Positions 10,243-22,621 of a stretch of 52,936 bases of DNA are shown here, piece by piece. The stretch is from Citrobacter sp. wls619 (GTDB taxonomy: Bacteria > Pseudomonadota > Gammaproteobacteria > Enterobacterales > Enterobacteriaceae): the NCBI RefSeq assembly GCF_005281345.1, contig NZ_SZXJ01000041.1, positions 1 through 52,936 on the forward strand, read 5' to 3'. Position numbers and translations under genes: made by a program. The number at the start of each line of letters is the position of its first letter. The first letter of the stretch is position 1. The notes beneath the pieces were generated by a model. The model searched no databases. It saw only the letters and a list, made by a program, of their open reading frames with translations, and was not told the DNA's origin.

Positions 10243-11253
10243 ATGAGTGCGTTAAATAAGAAAAGTTTTCTTACTTATCTGAAAGAAGGCGGAATTTACG
10301 TTGTTCTTTTGGTTTTGCTGGCAATTATTATTTTCCAGGATCCCACTTTCTTAAGTTTACTGAACCTGAGTAATATTCTAACGCAATCCTCGGTGCGTAT
10401 TATTATCGCGCTGGGGGTTGCCGGGCTGATTGTTACGCAAGGGACGGACCTGTCAGCAGGGCGCCAGGTTGGCCTGGCGGCGGTCGTGGCGGCAACCTTG
10501 CTGCAGTCGATGGAGAACGCCAACAAGGTGTTCCCGGAAATGGCGACGATGCCCATTATTGTGGTCGTGCTGATTGTCTGCGTTATCGGTGCTGTCATCG
10601 GTCTGGTAAACGGTATCATCATTGCTTATCTGAATGTGACGCCCTTTATTACCACCCTCGGCACGATGATTATCGTCTACGGTATTAACTCCCTGTATTA
10701 CGATTTTGTTGGGGCATCGCCAATTTCTGGCTTTGACAGCGGGTTCTCAACCTTTGCGCAGGGCTTTATTGCGCTGGGTAGTTTCCGACTCTCCTACATT
10801 ACTTTCTATGCCTTGATTGCCGTGGCCTTTGTTTGGGTGCTGTGGAACAAGACCCGTTTTGGTAAAAATATTTTCGCTATCGGCGGTAACCCAGAAGCCG
10901 CGAAAGTATCCGGTGTAAACGTGGCGCTGAACCTGCTGATTATCTATGCGCTGTCTGGTGTGTTCTATGCCTTCGGTGGTTTGCTGGAAGCAGGGCGTAT
11001 CGGTTCTGCAACCAACAACCTCGGCTTTATGTACGAGCTGGATGCCATTGCGGCATGCGTGGTTGGCGGCGTGTCGTTCAGCGGTGGCGTGGGGACGGTT
11101 TTCGGCGTGGTGACCGGTGTGATTATCTTCACCGTCATCAACTACGGTCTGACCTACATCGGCGTGAACCCTTACTGGCAGTACATTATTAAGGGCGGCA
11201 TCATCATCTTCGCCGTCGCGCTGGATTCACTGAAATACGCACGTAAGAAGTAA
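10243..11253 (+). CDS. mglC: Galactose ABC transporter permease MglC
   Basis: This inner-membrane permease of the MglBAC importer has 336 residues and many hydrophobic helices. The CUT2-family signature GTDLSAGRQVGLAAVVAA lies in the first third. It follows mglA by 15 bp and is the last gene of the operon; a strong intrinsic terminator follows. Confidence 0.97.
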   Translation: MSALNKKSFLTYLKEGGIYVVLLVLLAIIIFQDPTFLSLLNLSNILTQSSVRIIIALGVAGLIVTQGTDLSAGRQVGLAAVVAATLLQSMENANKVFPEMATMPIIVVVLIVCVIGAVIGLVNGIIIAYLNVTPFITTLGTMIIVYGINSLYYDFVGASPISGFDSGFSTFAQGFIALGSFRLSYITFYALIAVAFVWVLWNKTRFGKNIFAIGGNPEAAKVSGVNVALNLLIIYALSGVFYAFGGLLEAGRIGSATNNLGFMYELDAIAACVVGGVSFSGGVGTVFGVVTGVIIFTVINYGLTYIGVNPYWQYIIKGGIIIFAVALDSLKYARKK

Positions 11254-11270
11254 CGATTAGAACGCTAAAA

Positions 11271-11304
11271 GCCCGGTGCAGCGCAATCTGCACCGGGCTT
11301 TTTT
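11271..11304 (+). terminator. Intrinsic terminator of mglBAC
   Basis: GCCCGGTGCA (11271-11280) and TGCACCGGGC (11289-11298) form a perfect stem followed by six T. The AAAA preceding the stem lets it serve the convergent preTA operon as well. Confidence 0.92.
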
Positions 11305-11311
11305 GTGAGTG

Positions 11312-12547
11312 TCACAAGGTTAAAGCATGTGCTTTCTCGCCGGTTTTAAATTTCACCTCACCGAGATCGATACAGGCTACCGGGCAAACGTGACCGCACA
11401 GCAGGCAGCCCACGCATTTTTCCGTGTTGCAGTGAGGTGTACGGGTCTCCTCATTCCATTCCATTGCCTGGTGCCCACCGTCATAGCAGGAGATGTAGCA
11501 GCGGCCACAGCCCACACATTTTGCGAGATTGATATGCGGATAGACGATGTAGCTACGATCAAGTTCCTCTGCGGGGATGATATTGGCGTTAGCGAGACCA
11601 ACCATCTCCTCCAGCGAGTCAAATCCTTGATCGGCGAGGTAATGCGATAGCCCGCTGGTCATGTCCTCCACGATTCGGTAGCCATACTGCATGACTCCGG
11701 TGGTGACCTGCAGCGTGGCAGCACCCAACAGCAGAAACTCGGCGGCGTCCTCCCAGGTTTCAATCCCCCCAATGCCGCTAATCGGAAAATCGCGCAGTTC
11801 AGGGTGCATACGCAGTTGCTGAATAAAGCGCAGAGCGATAGGCTTCACGGCCTTGCCGGAATAACCAGAAATACTGGATTTACCGTTGATGACCGGCATC
11901 CCGATTTTGCGCTTCAGGTCGATATTGGTGATGGATTTAACCGTATTGATGGTCGCGATACCGTCAGCACCTCCGCGTTTAGCCGCCAGAGCAACTTCAC
12001 ACATATCACCAATATTTGGTGTCATTTTAGCCAGCATTGGTAAGGTTGAGCCGCGTTTAACTGCCCGACAATACTTTTCGACCAGCTCAGGGCTTTGCCC
12101 GACATCGCTGCCCATGGCATGTGAGGTCATTTGCGGACACGAGAAGTTGCATTCGATCATGTCTGCACCCGCCTCTTCAACCAGGCGAGCCAGCTCCTGC
12201 CACTGTTCTTCGTTTTCACCCATGATCGACGCAATCAGGACCTTGTCAGGATAGTCCTGTTTCAGTCGGCGAATTGCGGCCAGATTCTCCTCCAGCGGGT
12301 GTTCGGCAATTTGCTCCATGTTTTTGAAGCCGATAAAGCCGGTATCTTCTTTGGTCAGATGGTCAAAGCGCGGGGAGACTTCATTGGCGATAAAGAAACC
12401 GATCGTCTTAAAAACAATACCGCCCCAGCCGGTATCATAGGCTTTGGCGCACATCTCATAGCAGTTGCCCACCGGCGAAGAAGAGAGGCAGAACGGGTTG
12501 GGAAATTTGACGCCGCAAAAAGTAATAGAAAGATCTTTCGTTAACAT
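11312..12547 (-). CDS. preA: NAD-dependent dihydropyrimidine dehydrogenase, subunit PreA
   Basis: This is the catalytic subunit of the PreTA enzyme, which reduces uracil and thymine to their 5,6-dihydro forms with NADH. The N-terminal part is an FMN-binding dihydroorotate-dehydrogenase-like barrel ([36 protein letters not shown]). The C-terminus carries two [4Fe-4S] motifs, [11 protein letters not shown] and [11 protein letters not shown]. The frame is open to a TTG at 12553, but the ATG at 12547 gives the family N-terminus MLTKDLSI and 411 residues. It overlaps the preT stop by 7 bp. Confidence 0.96.
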   Translation of the reverse strand: MLTKDLSITFCGVKFPNPFCLSSSPVGNCYEMCAKAYDTGWGGIVFKTIGFFIANEVSPRFDHLTKEDTGFIGFKNMEQIAEHPLEENLAAIRRLKQDYPDKVLIASIMGENEEQWQELARLVEEAGADMIECNFSCPQMTSHAMGSDVGQSPELVEKYCRAVKRGSTLPMLAKMTPNIGDMCEVALAAKRGGADGIATINTVKSITNIDLKRKIGMPVINGKSSISGYSGKAVKPIALRFIQQLRMHPELRDFPISGIGGIETWEDAAEFLLLGAATLQVTTGVMQYGYRIVEDMTSGLSHYLADQGFDSLEEMVGLANANIIPAEELDRSYIVYPHINLAKCVGCGRCYISCYDGGHQAMEWNEETRTPHCNTEKCVGCLLCGHVCPVACIDLGEVKFKTGEKAHALTL

Positions 12548-13782
12548 GAGCAAGCTCCCTCTAAATAGTGATGAATGGCCTGAGCGGCTTCTTTTCCGGT
12601 TTTCACGGCGTATACAACGGTTTTATCGCCTTTAACAATATCGCCCGCGGCAAACATAACCGGATCGGCGGTTTGGTAATTGTGCGTATCGATAAGATTG
12701 CGCTGTGGCTTTAACGCGGCGAAATCATCAAGCTGCGCATGTTGACCGACGGCAAGAATAATATGTTCGGCTTCAAGCGAGAGTTCTCCCGGCAGGCGTA
12801 CGTGCTTAAAGGTGACGCGATTTCCACTAACCGCCACAGGCGTGAAACCGTCAATAATCGATACCCCTAACGCCTGGGTGCTGTTGAACTCGTTGTCGCT
12901 GGCAGGGAATTCAGCCAGTTCTTCACGTGCGACACAGGTGACGGACGGGCAGCCCAGCAGTTTCAGTGTACTGGCGACATCCATTGCCACATCGCCACCG
13001 CCGATGATCAATGCGCTTTGCGCGACGCTAATATTGCCGCCTGACTGTCGGGCCCGTTGCAGAAAGTCGACGGCAATTTCGACATTATTTGCCTGATCAA
13101 ACAGAGGCAGCGTAGAACCGTAAGACATCCCTACAGTTACCAGTACGGCGCGGTATTCTGTTTTGAGTTGCTCAAGGGAAAGGGCAGTACCCACTTCACA
13201 ATTGCATCTGATGGTCACGCCCATTTCTACGATACGGGCAATCTCATTATCTAAAACCGCCTGCGGCAGACGAAACTCTGGAATGCCATAACGCAACCAG
13301 CCGCCTGGCTGGGCCTGCTTTTCGAAGAGGGTGACGTCATAGCCAAGATTACTCAGCGTTACGCTGGCCTGTAATCCGGACGGACCTGCACCGATGATGG
13401 CGACCTTGCCCAGCGTTTTTGTTGCGGGCTGATAGATTTTCATTGCGGTCTGCTGTTCAAAATCGGTAATAAATCGCTGCAGACGCGCAATATCGATAGG
13501 TTTATCAATTCCTGAACGCGTACATCCGCGCTGGCATAATTTTTCGGTTGGGCATACCCGGGCGCACACCGCACCGAGCGCATTATTTTCCCGAATAGTT
13601 TCAGCCGCGCCTTTAAAATTGCGGAAATAAATGGAGCGAATAAATTTCCCTGGGTCGGTTTGTGCCGGGCAATCCTGACTACAGGGGGCATCGTGACATA
13701 ATAAACAACGAGAGGCCTCTTTTATTGCTAATAATGGGGTAAAAGCCGGCGTGAGCTCATCCAGATAATTTTGTTGTGGCAT
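12541..13782 (-). CDS. preT: NAD-dependent dihydropyrimidine dehydrogenase, subunit PreT
   Basis: This electron-input subunit passes NADH electrons through FAD and iron-sulfur clusters to PreA. Cysteine clusters [14 protein letters not shown] and [15 protein letters not shown] lie in the first 110 residues. They are followed by the FAD fold [19 protein letters not shown] and a second dinucleotide motif, GGGDVAMD. Overall it resembles the glutamate synthase small subunit and the N-terminal half of mammalian DPYD. AAGGAAG precedes the ATG. It is first in the preT-preA operon. Confidence 0.96.
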   Translation of the reverse strand: MPQQNYLDELTPAFTPLLAIKEASRCLLCHDAPCSQDCPAQTDPGKFIRSIYFRNFKGAAETIRENNALGAVCARVCPTEKLCQRGCTRSGIDKPIDIARLQRFITDFEQQTAMKIYQPATKTLGKVAIIGAGPSGLQASVTLSNLGYDVTLFEKQAQPGGWLRYGIPEFRLPQAVLDNEIARIVEMGVTIRCNCEVGTALSLEQLKTEYRAVLVTVGMSYGSTLPLFDQANNVEIAVDFLQRARQSGGNISVAQSALIIGGGDVAMDVASTLKLLGCPSVTCVAREELAEFPASDNEFNSTQALGVSIIDGFTPVAVSGNRVTFKHVRLPGELSLEAEHIILAVGQHAQLDDFAALKPQRNLIDTHNYQTADPVMFAAGDIVKGDKTVVYAVKTGKEAAQAIHHYLEGACSC

Positions 13783-14010
13783 ATTTTCTTCCTTAATGCT
13801 TGAGTAAATTAAGGCAACCCTTTAATAACAAAATATAAAAAGTGAAAGGCTATTCTTAAGGCTAAGCACTGCAGGAAGAGTATTCTGTGAAAGGATTCAC
13901 AAATAGAAGAAGGTGTGAGGGAAATGCTGACGGGCAGCATGAATCCCTTATATTGAAATGGTAACCGTTATCATAATATTAGTTATTCTCAACATCTAAT
14001 ATAAAGACAA

Positions 14011-15070
<1,060 letters not shown>

Positions 15071-15076
15071 TCACTG

Positions 15077-15105
15077 TTGCCCGATGACGCAGCGCCACCG
15101 GGCAT
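15077..15105. repeat. REP-like palindrome between sanA and cdd
   Basis: TGCCCGATGACGC...GCGCCACCGGGCA is a single REP-type stem. It lies just past the cdd stop, in the cdd-sanA gap. Confidence 0.7.
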
Positions 15106-15111
15106 CATGAT

Positions 15112-15996
15112 TTAACCGAGTAGTACGCGCTCGATATTGTCACAGCCCAGCGCGTTCAGGGTGGCAGACGTCGCATCCCACTGGATAAGCGCCGCATCCG
15201 CTTTTTCTGCCAGCACCGCACGTTGAATGTCCGGATAGTCGTAACCGTTCAGACTCAACAGGTTTAATGCACCCTGCAACGGTGGCAGCGTTGGGTTGAA
15301 GGCGGCGTTTTCAGCATAACTACCGCTGAAAATCTGACCATCTTTACACTCCAGCGCCACGCCGCTCGGGGAGTTGCTGTAGGGCATATGGCATCTGTTT
15401 GCTGCGGCAATCGCCGCCTGGGTCAGCGCATCGCCTTGCAGCGCGAAGCCGTGATCCTGGTCGTCCATCAACAGCGTTTTGATGTCGAGATCTTTTGGCC
15501 CAAAAGCGTCCGGCAGATAGTCGCGCAGTGCGTGTGGTTCACGCCCGGGCAGGTGAATACGTAAATCCAGTCCGCTGTTCAGCTCATTCATAAACTGACG
15601 GCAGTGCCCGCAAGGGGTGTAGTTGACGGTAATCGCGGCGAGTCCTTTTTCGCCACGTAACCAGGCATGGCTAATAGCGCTCTGCTCGGCGTGAACGGTT
15701 TGCTGCATTGTGGCACCCAGAAACTCCATGTTCCCACCGAAATACCAGGTTCCGCTGATACCTCGTGAGATTGCGCCAACGTTGAAGTTGGACAGCGGGG
15801 TGCGTGCGCAGGCCGCAGCTAAAGGCAGCAGAGCGAATGCCAGCGCGTCTTCGTCCAGTCCCGATTCGCGTTTAAGCAAAGATACCTGCTCAGCCGTCAG
15901 CATGGCGGGGAAATGTACATCCGCCAGAATAGGGGCCAGGGCTGATTGCAAGTTATCCGCGAGTTGGGCAAAAGCAGTTTGAAAACGTGGATGCAT
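15112..15996 (-). CDS. cdd: Cytidine deaminase
   Basis: This enzyme deaminates cytidine and deoxycytidine to uridine and deoxyuridine in pyrimidine salvage and acts as a cytoplasmic zinc homodimer. The active site is intact: His102 and Glu104 in VHAEQS, and Cys129 and Cys132 in PCGHC. Length is 294 residues, the two-domain enterobacterial form. The promoter region carries two CRP-type sites 50 bp apart, the pattern of CytR-CRP control known for E. coli cdd. Confidence 0.97.
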   Translation of the reverse strand: MHPRFQTAFAQLADNLQSALAPILADVHFPAMLTAEQVSLLKRESGLDEDALAFALLPLAAACARTPLSNFNVGAISRGISGTWYFGGNMEFLGATMQQTVHAEQSAISHAWLRGEKGLAAITVNYTPCGHCRQFMNELNSGLDLRIHLPGREPHALRDYLPDAFGPKDLDIKTLLMDDQDHGFALQGDALTQAAIAAANRCHMPYSNSPSGVALECKDGQIFSGSYAENAAFNPTLPPLQGALNLLSLNGYDYPDIQRAVLAEKADAALIQWDATSATLNALGCDNIERVLLG

Positions 15997-16055
15997 GGCG
16001 TTGCCTCATAACAATGTAATGGAACCGTAGTTTACGGGCCTGACAGGGCTTTATA

Positions 16056-16121
16056 TGTGATCCAAATCTCATTGTGTATGCAACTTATGAAACTTAAATG
16101 AAAAATGTGCAACGCATCGCA
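16056..16121 (-). promoter_or_regulatory. cdd promoter: two CRP sites 50 bp apart (CytR-type)
   Basis: TGTGA-TCCAAA-TCTCA (16056-16071) and a weaker TGTGC-AACGCA-TCGCA (16106-16121) have centres exactly 50 bp apart. In E. coli cdd, CRP sites at about -41 and -91 flank bound CytR, so transcription here should begin near 16022. The CytR half-sites themselves are too degenerate to call. Confidence 0.65.
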
Positions 16122-16144
16122 AATAAACAGCTTAAAAATGCAGA

Positions 16145-17271
<1,127 letters not shown>

Positions 17272-17450
17272 TTAAACTTTAAAACGTGCTACCGATCACA
17301 TCATGAATTCTAAGCATAGTGGAAATAGATATCTGGAACATCAGGCAATGCCCCCAATCAGCATAACCAAACCTGCGCCCGGCGCTGAGACGCTTTAATC
17401 TCCCGCATAGAGACGTTACCATAGCGCCTCTCTTTTTTGCGGGTAACAAT

Positions 17451-18395
17451 ATGCGTGTTTTACTGGCGCCGATGGAAGGCGTGCTCGACTCACTGGTGCG
17501 CGAGCTGCTGACTGAAGTGAATGATTATGATCTCTGTATCACCGAATTTGTTCGCGTGGTGGATCAACTACTGCCGGTAAAAGTCTTTCACCGCATTTGT
17601 CCTGAACTGCTTAACGCCAGCCGCACGACATCCGGTACGCCGGTGCGTATACAACTGCTGGGGCAGTATCCGCAGTGGCTGGCAGAAAATGCAGCCCGCG
17701 CGGTTGAGCTGGGTTCGTATGGCGTCGATCTAAACTGTGGCTGTCCGTCGAAGCTGGTGAACGGCAGCGGCGGTGGCGCAACGTTACTGAAGGACCCTGA
17801 GCTGATTTACCGTGGCGCTAAGGCCATGCGTGATGCGGTTCCGGCCCATTTACCGGTGACGGTAAAAGTGCGCCTGGGCTGGGACAGCAGTGACAGGCAG
17901 TTCGAAATTGCTGATGCCGTCCAGCAGGCCGGTGCCAGTGAGTTGGTGGTGCACGGTCGAACGAAAGAGCAAGGTTATAAGGCCGAGCACATTAACTGGC
18001 AGGCTATTGGCGAGATCCGCCAGCGTCTCAATATCCCGGTTATCGCGAATGGTGAGATCTGGGACTGGCAAAGCGCACAGGACTGTATGGCTATCAGCGG
18101 ATGCGATGCCGTTATGATCGGGCGCGGTGCGCTTAATATCCCGAATTTGAGTCGCGTGGTGAAATATAACGAACCGCGTATGCCATGGCCTGAAGTTGTG
18201 ACGTTACTGCAAAAATATACCCGACTGGAAAAACAGGGTGATACCGGGCTGTATCATGTGGCGCGTATCAAACAGTGGCTGGGCTATCTTCGTAAAGAAT
18301 ATGTTGAAGCGACAGAACTGTTTCAGGAAATTAGGGCGTTGAATAATTCACCGGATATAGCCCGCGCGATTCAGGCCATCCCTATTATCGCCTGA
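17451..18395 (+). CDS. dusC: tRNA-dihydrouridine(16) synthase DusC
   Basis: This flavoenzyme reduces uridine 16 in the tRNA D-loop. It has an N-terminal FMN-binding TIM barrel starting LLAPMEG, the catalytic Cys98 in NCGCPSK, phosphate-binding GEIWDW and GRGALNIP, and a helical tRNA-binding C-terminus. Length is 314 residues against 315 in E. coli. Its TGA stop lies inside a REP sequence. Confidence 0.96.
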   Translation: MRVLLAPMEGVLDSLVRELLTEVNDYDLCITEFVRVVDQLLPVKVFHRICPELLNASRTTSGTPVRIQLLGQYPQWLAENAARAVELGSYGVDLNCGCPSKLVNGSGGGATLLKDPELIYRGAKAMRDAVPAHLPVTVKVRLGWDSSDRQFEIADAVQQAGASELVVHGRTKEQGYKAEHINWQAIGEIRQRLNIPVIANGEIWDWQSAQDCMAISGCDAVMIGRGALNIPNLSRVVKYNEPRMPWPEVVTLLQKYTRLEKQGDTGLYHVARIKQWLGYLRKEYVEATELFQEIRALNNSPDIARAIQAIPIIA

Positions 18396-18458
18396 TGGCG
18401 GCGTAACCGCCTTATCCGGCCTACGGAATGGACGCGTATTTCGCAGGCCTGATAAGCG
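18390..18458. repeat. REP/BIME element overlapping the dusC stop
   Basis: GCCTGATGGCGGCGTAACCGCC...GGCCTAC (18390-18424) is followed by a second REP half, GCAGGCCTGATAAGCG (18443-18458). The TGA at 18393-18395 that ends dusC is part of the first REP unit. Confidence 0.85.
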
Positions 18459-18500
18459 TTTGTGACATTACGCCTCCATTTATAATTCAGTGGAATTATT

Positions 18501-18529
18501 TTGACAGAACCATTTGCTATGTATATGTT
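18501..18529 (+). promoter_or_regulatory. Candidate sigma-70 promoter for mdtQ
   Basis: A perfect -35 TTGACA (18501-18506) lies 17 bases before TATGTT (18524-18529). The predicted start near 18536 leaves a leader of about 100 nt before mdtQ. Confidence 0.6.
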
Positions 18530-18636
18530 TCTTAATTATGTGATTTTATTTCAAAAGATGTATTGCCACGCGTAACTAAAAAAGAGAATGCGGTAAGTCG
18601 TACTCTCTGTGCATCTTTTCTTACCTGTATATTCCC

Positions 18637-20070
18637 ATGAATCGTAATTCTGTTCTTGTTGCAACGGCATGTTTGCCGCTGCTTATTTTGATGGTTGGTT
18701 GTGCACCCATGCATGACAATCGTCAATCGCTGTCACAGCAGACACCCGCAGTGAACGTGGATTCCGCGTTGCCTGCGGCATTAAAAAATGGTTGGCCGGA
18801 TAGCCAATGGTGGAAGGCGTATCATGATCCACAGCTGAATGCGTTGATTGACAGCACCCTCAAGAATTCTCCAGATATGCAGGTAGCAGAACAGCGCATT
18901 CAACTGGCAGAAGCGCAGGCTAAAGCGGTCAAGGCGCAGGATGGCCCGGAGATTGATTTTTCCGCAGATGTGGAGCGTCAGAAAATGTCGGCTGAAGGGC
19001 TGATGGGACCGTTTGCTACCGATTTGGATGGAAATACGGGGCCGTGGTACACCAATGGAACCTTTGGTTTAACCGCGGGCTGGAACCTGGATCTGTGGGG
19101 TAAAAACCGGGCTGAAGTGGCGGCGCGTATTGGTGAGGTGAAAGCGCGTGAGGCTGAACGTGAGCAAACCCGCCAGTTACTGGCGAGCGGCGTATCGCGT
19201 TTGTACTGGGAGTGGCAGACACAGGCGGCGCTGAAAACCGTACTGACGCAGATTAAAAACGAGCAGCAGAACGTCATCACCGTCGATCGTCAACTGTATC
19301 AAAACGGGATTACCTCTTCTGTCGAAGGTGTTGAAACGGATATCGATTCCAGTAAAACGGAGCAGCAGCTGAACGATGTCAGCGGCAAAATGAAGGTGAT
19401 AGAGGCGCGGCTGAGCGCACTGACCAACTCGCAATCTTCCGTCATGAAGCTTAAAGCAACGGCGCTACCGGCGGTAGAAAGCCAGCTACCGTCCCAGCTT
19501 GGTTATTCGCTGCTGGCCCGCCGCCCTGATTTGCAGGCCGCACACTGGTACATCGAGTCAACGCTGAGCAGCATTGATGCGGCAAAAGCGGCATTCTATC
19601 CGGACGTGAACCTGATGGCGTTTTTACAGCAGGATGCGCTACATCTGAGCGATTTGTTCCGCCATTCCGCACAGCAGATGGGCGTGACGGCTGGACTGAC
19701 GCTGCCTATTTTTGATAGCGGCAGACTGAATGCGAATCTCGATATCACGAAAGCGCAGAGCAACCTGACGGTGGCAAATTACAACAAGGCCGTGGTCGAT
19801 GCGGTGAATGACGTGGCGCGCGCGGCATCACAGGTAGAAACGCTGGCGCAGAAGAACCAGCATCAGCAGCAAATTGAACATGACGCACAGCGCGTCGTGG
19901 GGCTTGCGCAGGCACGATATAGCGCCGGTATCATTGCGGGTTCCCGGGTTAGCGAGGCCAAAATTCCGGCATTACGCGAACAGCTTAATGGTCTGGTTCT
20001 ACAGGGGCAATGGCTGGATGCTTCTATACAGCTGACCAGCGCTCTGGGCGGCGGTTACCGCGCCTCCTGA
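18637..20070 (+). CDS. mdtQ: Outer-membrane efflux lipoprotein MdtQ (RND/MFS outer factor)
   Basis: This is a TolC-type outer-membrane channel of the NodT/OprM lipoprotein class, expected to couple to an inner-membrane drug pump. A lipoprotein signal ends LMVGC, giving a lipidated Cys22. Two outer-membrane efflux repeats follow, each with long helices (GWNLDLWGKNRAEVAARIG; TLPIFDSGRLNANLDI). Length is 477 residues. The frame is uninterrupted, unlike E. coli K-12 where this locus is a pseudogene. No pump gene is adjacent, so its partner must be elsewhere. Confidence 0.92.
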   Translation: MNRNSVLVATACLPLLILMVGCAPMHDNRQSLSQQTPAVNVDSALPAALKNGWPDSQWWKAYHDPQLNALIDSTLKNSPDMQVAEQRIQLAEAQAKAVKAQDGPEIDFSADVERQKMSAEGLMGPFATDLDGNTGPWYTNGTFGLTAGWNLDLWGKNRAEVAARIGEVKAREAEREQTRQLLASGVSRLYWEWQTQAALKTVLTQIKNEQQNVITVDRQLYQNGITSSVEGVETDIDSSKTEQQLNDVSGKMKVIEARLSALTNSQSSVMKLKATALPAVESQLPSQLGYSLLARRPDLQAAHWYIESTLSSIDAAKAAFYPDVNLMAFLQQDALHLSDLFRHSAQQMGVTAGLTLPIFDSGRLNANLDITKAQSNLTVANYNKAVVDAVNDVARAASQVETLAQKNQHQQQIEHDAQRVVGLAQARYSAGIIAGSRVSEAKIPALREQLNGLVLQGQWLDASIQLTSALGGGYRAS

Positions 20071-20075
20071 TAGTC

Positions 20076-20103
20076 TGACCCGGCAGAAGCCGCTGTCGGG
20101 TCA
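20076..20103. terminator. Stem-loop shared by converging mdtQ and yohD
   Basis: TGACCCGGCAG (20076-20086) pairs with CTGTCGGGTCA (20093-20103) with one mismatch. The T-run is short (ATTT), so termination is plausible but not strong. Confidence 0.55.
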
Positions 20104-20676
20104 ATTTGCCTGTTCTTTGCGTTTACTTCGCCGTTTCATCCACCAGCGGGCTGCCACCACAACGCCGATAACCAGAACCAACCACACGCCATGTTTAATG
20201 TGCTGGTCGAGGCTATGCAACCATGGGGCAATCACTTCACCGCCCACATAGCCGAGCGTGGTAAACAGCAAAGCCCAGACAAACGCCCCCAGGATATTCA
20301 GTGGGATGAAAATCTTCGGCGGCAGGTGGCTGGCTCCAATCAGCAACGGACCAATGACGCGAAAGCCGTACATAAAGCGCGTGCCGACCACAAACAGATA
20401 GGGACGCCGTTGGATCATCTTCTGCGCATAGTGGATTTTTGCCCGATGACGCGAGAAACGACGTAAAATTTTGCCGCCATAACGACGCCCAAGTAAAAAG
20501 AGTAACTGATCGCCAATCATCCCGCCCAACGCGACGGAGAGTACCACCAGCGGAAATTTAAGAATTCCCTGATGCGCAGCAACACCGCCTAGCAAGGTAA
20601 TGGTTTCGCCTTCGGCAAGGCTGCCAATAATCAGCGCCGCATAGCCGTATTGCTCAACATAATGCGTTATATCCAT
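20101..20676 (-). CDS. yohD: DedA-family inner-membrane protein YohD
   Basis: This is a 191-residue polytopic DedA-family protein. The family includes flippase-like proteins for undecaprenyl phosphate or phosphatidylethanolamine; YohD itself is not assigned. Family motifs seen are EGETITLLGGVAAHQG, GGMIGDQLLFLLGRRYG and GTRFMYGFRVIGPLLIG. The frame is open far upstream, but GGAGGT at 20686-20691 and the E. coli N-terminus fix the ATG at 20676. Confidence 0.94.
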   Translation of the reverse strand: MDITHYVEQYGYAALIIGSLAEGETITLLGGVAAHQGILKFPLVVLSVALGGMIGDQLLFLLGRRYGGKILRRFSRHRAKIHYAQKMIQRRPYLFVVGTRFMYGFRVIGPLLIGASHLPPKIFIPLNILGAFVWALLFTTLGYVGGEVIAPWLHSLDQHIKHGVWLVLVIGVVVAARWWMKRRSKRKEQAN

Positions 20677-20838
20677 ACGTTGTATGACCTCCACGCTCCA
20701 TAGCATACACCCAGTGAATTGTTCATGCCGGAAAAGCAGTAACTCAGCGCATCGGTATTTTTCATGTGTACATAAAATAATCAAAAGCTGAATTATACTT
20801 GAAGTGTTGAGGTCCGGAGCTGACAAGAAGGGGGCGGT

Positions 20839-21426
20839 ATGAACCATGTCTGGGGGCTGTTTTCCCATCCCGATCGTGAAATGCACGTGATCAACAGCGA
20901 AAACGAAAGTGTTTCGCATCACTATACCCACCATGTACTGCTGATGGCGGCAATCCCGGTGATTTGTGCGTTTATTGGCACCACGCAAATTGGCTGGAAT
21001 TTTGGCGACGGCAATATCCTGAAGTTATCCCTGTTTACCGGATTTGCGATGGCAATTCTGTTTTACGGTGTGATGCTGGCGGGTGTGGCCATTATGGGCA
21101 GAGTGATCTGGTGGATGGCGCGTAATTACTCGCGACGCCCGTCGCTGGCGCATTGTATGGTCTTTGCCGGATATGTTGCCACCCCGCTGTTTTTAAGCGG
21201 GCTGGTGGCACTGTATCCGCTGGTCTGGCTGTGTGCGCTCGTGGGAACCATCGCGCTGTTTTACACCGGCTATTTACTCTATCTCGGTATTCCAACGTTC
21301 CTGAATATCACGAAAGAAGAAGGGCTGAGCTTTTCCAGTTCAACGCTGGCGATCGGTGTGCTGGTGCTGGAGGTTCTGCTGGCGATTACGGTGATCCTGT
21401 GGGGCTACGGGTACCGATTGTTCTAG
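20839..21426 (+). CDS. yohC: Yip1-domain inner-membrane protein YohC
   Basis: This 195-residue protein has five hydrophobic segments in a Yip1/YIF1-type domain after a short soluble start (MNHVWGLFSHPDREM). Length equals E. coli YohC. Its function is unknown. It is monocistronic, divergent from yohD, and followed by a stem-loop. Confidence 0.93.
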   Translation: MNHVWGLFSHPDREMHVINSENESVSHHYTHHVLLMAAIPVICAFIGTTQIGWNFGDGNILKLSLFTGFAMAILFYGVMLAGVAIMGRVIWWMARNYSRRPSLAHCMVFAGYVATPLFLSGLVALYPLVWLCALVGTIALFYTGYLLYLGIPTFLNITKEEGLSFSSSTLAIGVLVLEVLLAITVILWGYGYRLF

Positions 21427-21443
21427 GTGTACAACCTGTCTGC

Positions 21444-21477
21444 GCTGCGTTGTTGACGTAAAAGTCAGCAACGCAGC
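21444..21477 (+). terminator. Long stem-loop after yohC
   Basis: GCTGCGTTGTTGAC (21444-21457) pairs with GTCAGCAACGCAGC (21464-21477) with one mismatch around GTAAAA. The tail ATTTCG is a weak U-run, so this is a likely but imperfect terminator. Confidence 0.55.
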
Positions 21478-21605
21478 ATTTCGAGATGATTCTTCTGTAG
21501 CGGCAAACCTGCCGGATCGCTATGATGCCAGAGCTAGCCTGAGATAATCCTTATTTCAGGCGGTGTGCGTTGTGACGTGCGTGAACCATTATCAGAAACC
21601 TCATC

Positions 21606-22553
21606 ATGCTGAAATTCCGAGTTTCATTATTAAGTCTTGCCCTGGTGCTGGCCGTTCCTTTTGCACCCCAAGCCGTAGCGAAAACGGCGACTACCGCAGC
21701 GGCATCTCAACCTGAGATTGCTTCGGGTAGTGCGATGATTGTTGATCTGAATACCAACAAAGTTATCTATTCGAACCACCCGGACCTCGTGCGTCCGATT
21801 GCGTCGATTACCAAATTAATGACGGCGATGGTAGTGCTTGACGCACGACTGCCGCTGGATGAAAAACTGAAAGTGGATATCAGCCAGACGCCGGAAATGA
21901 AAGGCATCTACTCTCGTGTGCGTCTGAACAGTGAGATCAGTCGTAAGAATATGCTACTACTGGCGCTGATGTCCTCAGAAAACCGCGCAGCGGCAAGCCT
22001 GGCGCACCACTATCCGGGCGGTTATAACGCATTTATCAAGGCGATGAATGCGAAGGCGAAGTCGTTGGGAATGACCCAGACGCGCTTTGTGGAACCGACC
22101 GGGTTATCGATTCATAACGTCTCGACGGCGCGTGATTTAACGAAACTGCTGATTGCCAGCAAGCAGTATCCGCTGATTGGTCAGTTGAGTACGACGCGTG
22201 AAGACATGGCGACCTTTGCTAATCCGGCTTATACGCTGCCGTTCCGTAACACCAACCATCTGGTGTACCGCGATAACTGGAACATTCAGCTCACCAAAAC
22301 GGGGTTTACTAATGCCGCCGGTCACTGTCTGGTGATGCGTACGGTCATTAATAACAAGCCGGTAGCGCTGGTGGTCATGGATGCCTTTGGCAAATACACC
22401 CACTTTGCTGATGCCAGTCGTTTACGCACCTGGATCGAAACCGGCAAAGTGATGCCTGTTCCGGTCGCGGCGCTGAGCTATAAAAAGCAAAAAGCCGCCC
22501 AGATGGCGGCAGCGGGTTCAGCGACAGGTGAGCAAACCGCGCAAAACGATTAA
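21606..22553 (+). CDS. pbpG: D-alanyl-D-alanine endopeptidase PBP7
   Basis: This periplasmic low-molecular-mass penicillin-binding protein cleaves D-Ala-meso-DAP cross-links in murein. A signal peptide ends near APQAVA. Active-site motifs are SITK (Ser67-Lys70), SEN (124-126) and KTG (231-233), all in family positions. A Lys/Ala-rich tail ends the 315-residue protein. The stop is directly followed by a REP pair. Confidence 0.97.
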   Translation: MLKFRVSLLSLALVLAVPFAPQAVAKTATTAAASQPEIASGSAMIVDLNTNKVIYSNHPDLVRPIASITKLMTAMVVLDARLPLDEKLKVDISQTPEMKGIYSRVRLNSEISRKNMLLLALMSSENRAAASLAHHYPGGYNAFIKAMNAKAKSLGMTQTRFVEPTGLSIHNVSTARDLTKLLIASKQYPLIGQLSTTREDMATFANPAYTLPFRNTNHLVYRDNWNIQLTKTGFTNAAGHCLVMRTVINNKPVALVVMDAFGKYTHFADASRLRTWIETGKVMPVPVAALSYKKQKAAQMAAAGSATGEQTAQND

Positions 22554-22554
22554 A

Positions 22555-22621
22555 CCGTAGGCCGGGCAAGCGAAGCGCCCCCGGCAACGTGCCCGATGGC
22601 GCTTACGCTTATCGGGCCTAC
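22555..22621. repeat. BIME filling the pbpG-dld gap
   Basis: Two inverted REP units, CCGTAGGCCGGGCAAGCGAA...CCGGCA (22555-22586) and TGCCCGATGGCGC...GGGCCTA (22590-22621), occupy the whole gap between the converging genes. The TAG that ends dld (22618-22620, minus strand) lies in the second unit. Confidence 0.9.

Noticed and set aside
17272-17450. Small membrane protein gene (yohP type) in the yohJ-dusC gap
   Set aside because: Neither strand shows a short hydrophobic frame with a ribosome site here or in the dusC-mdtQ gap.
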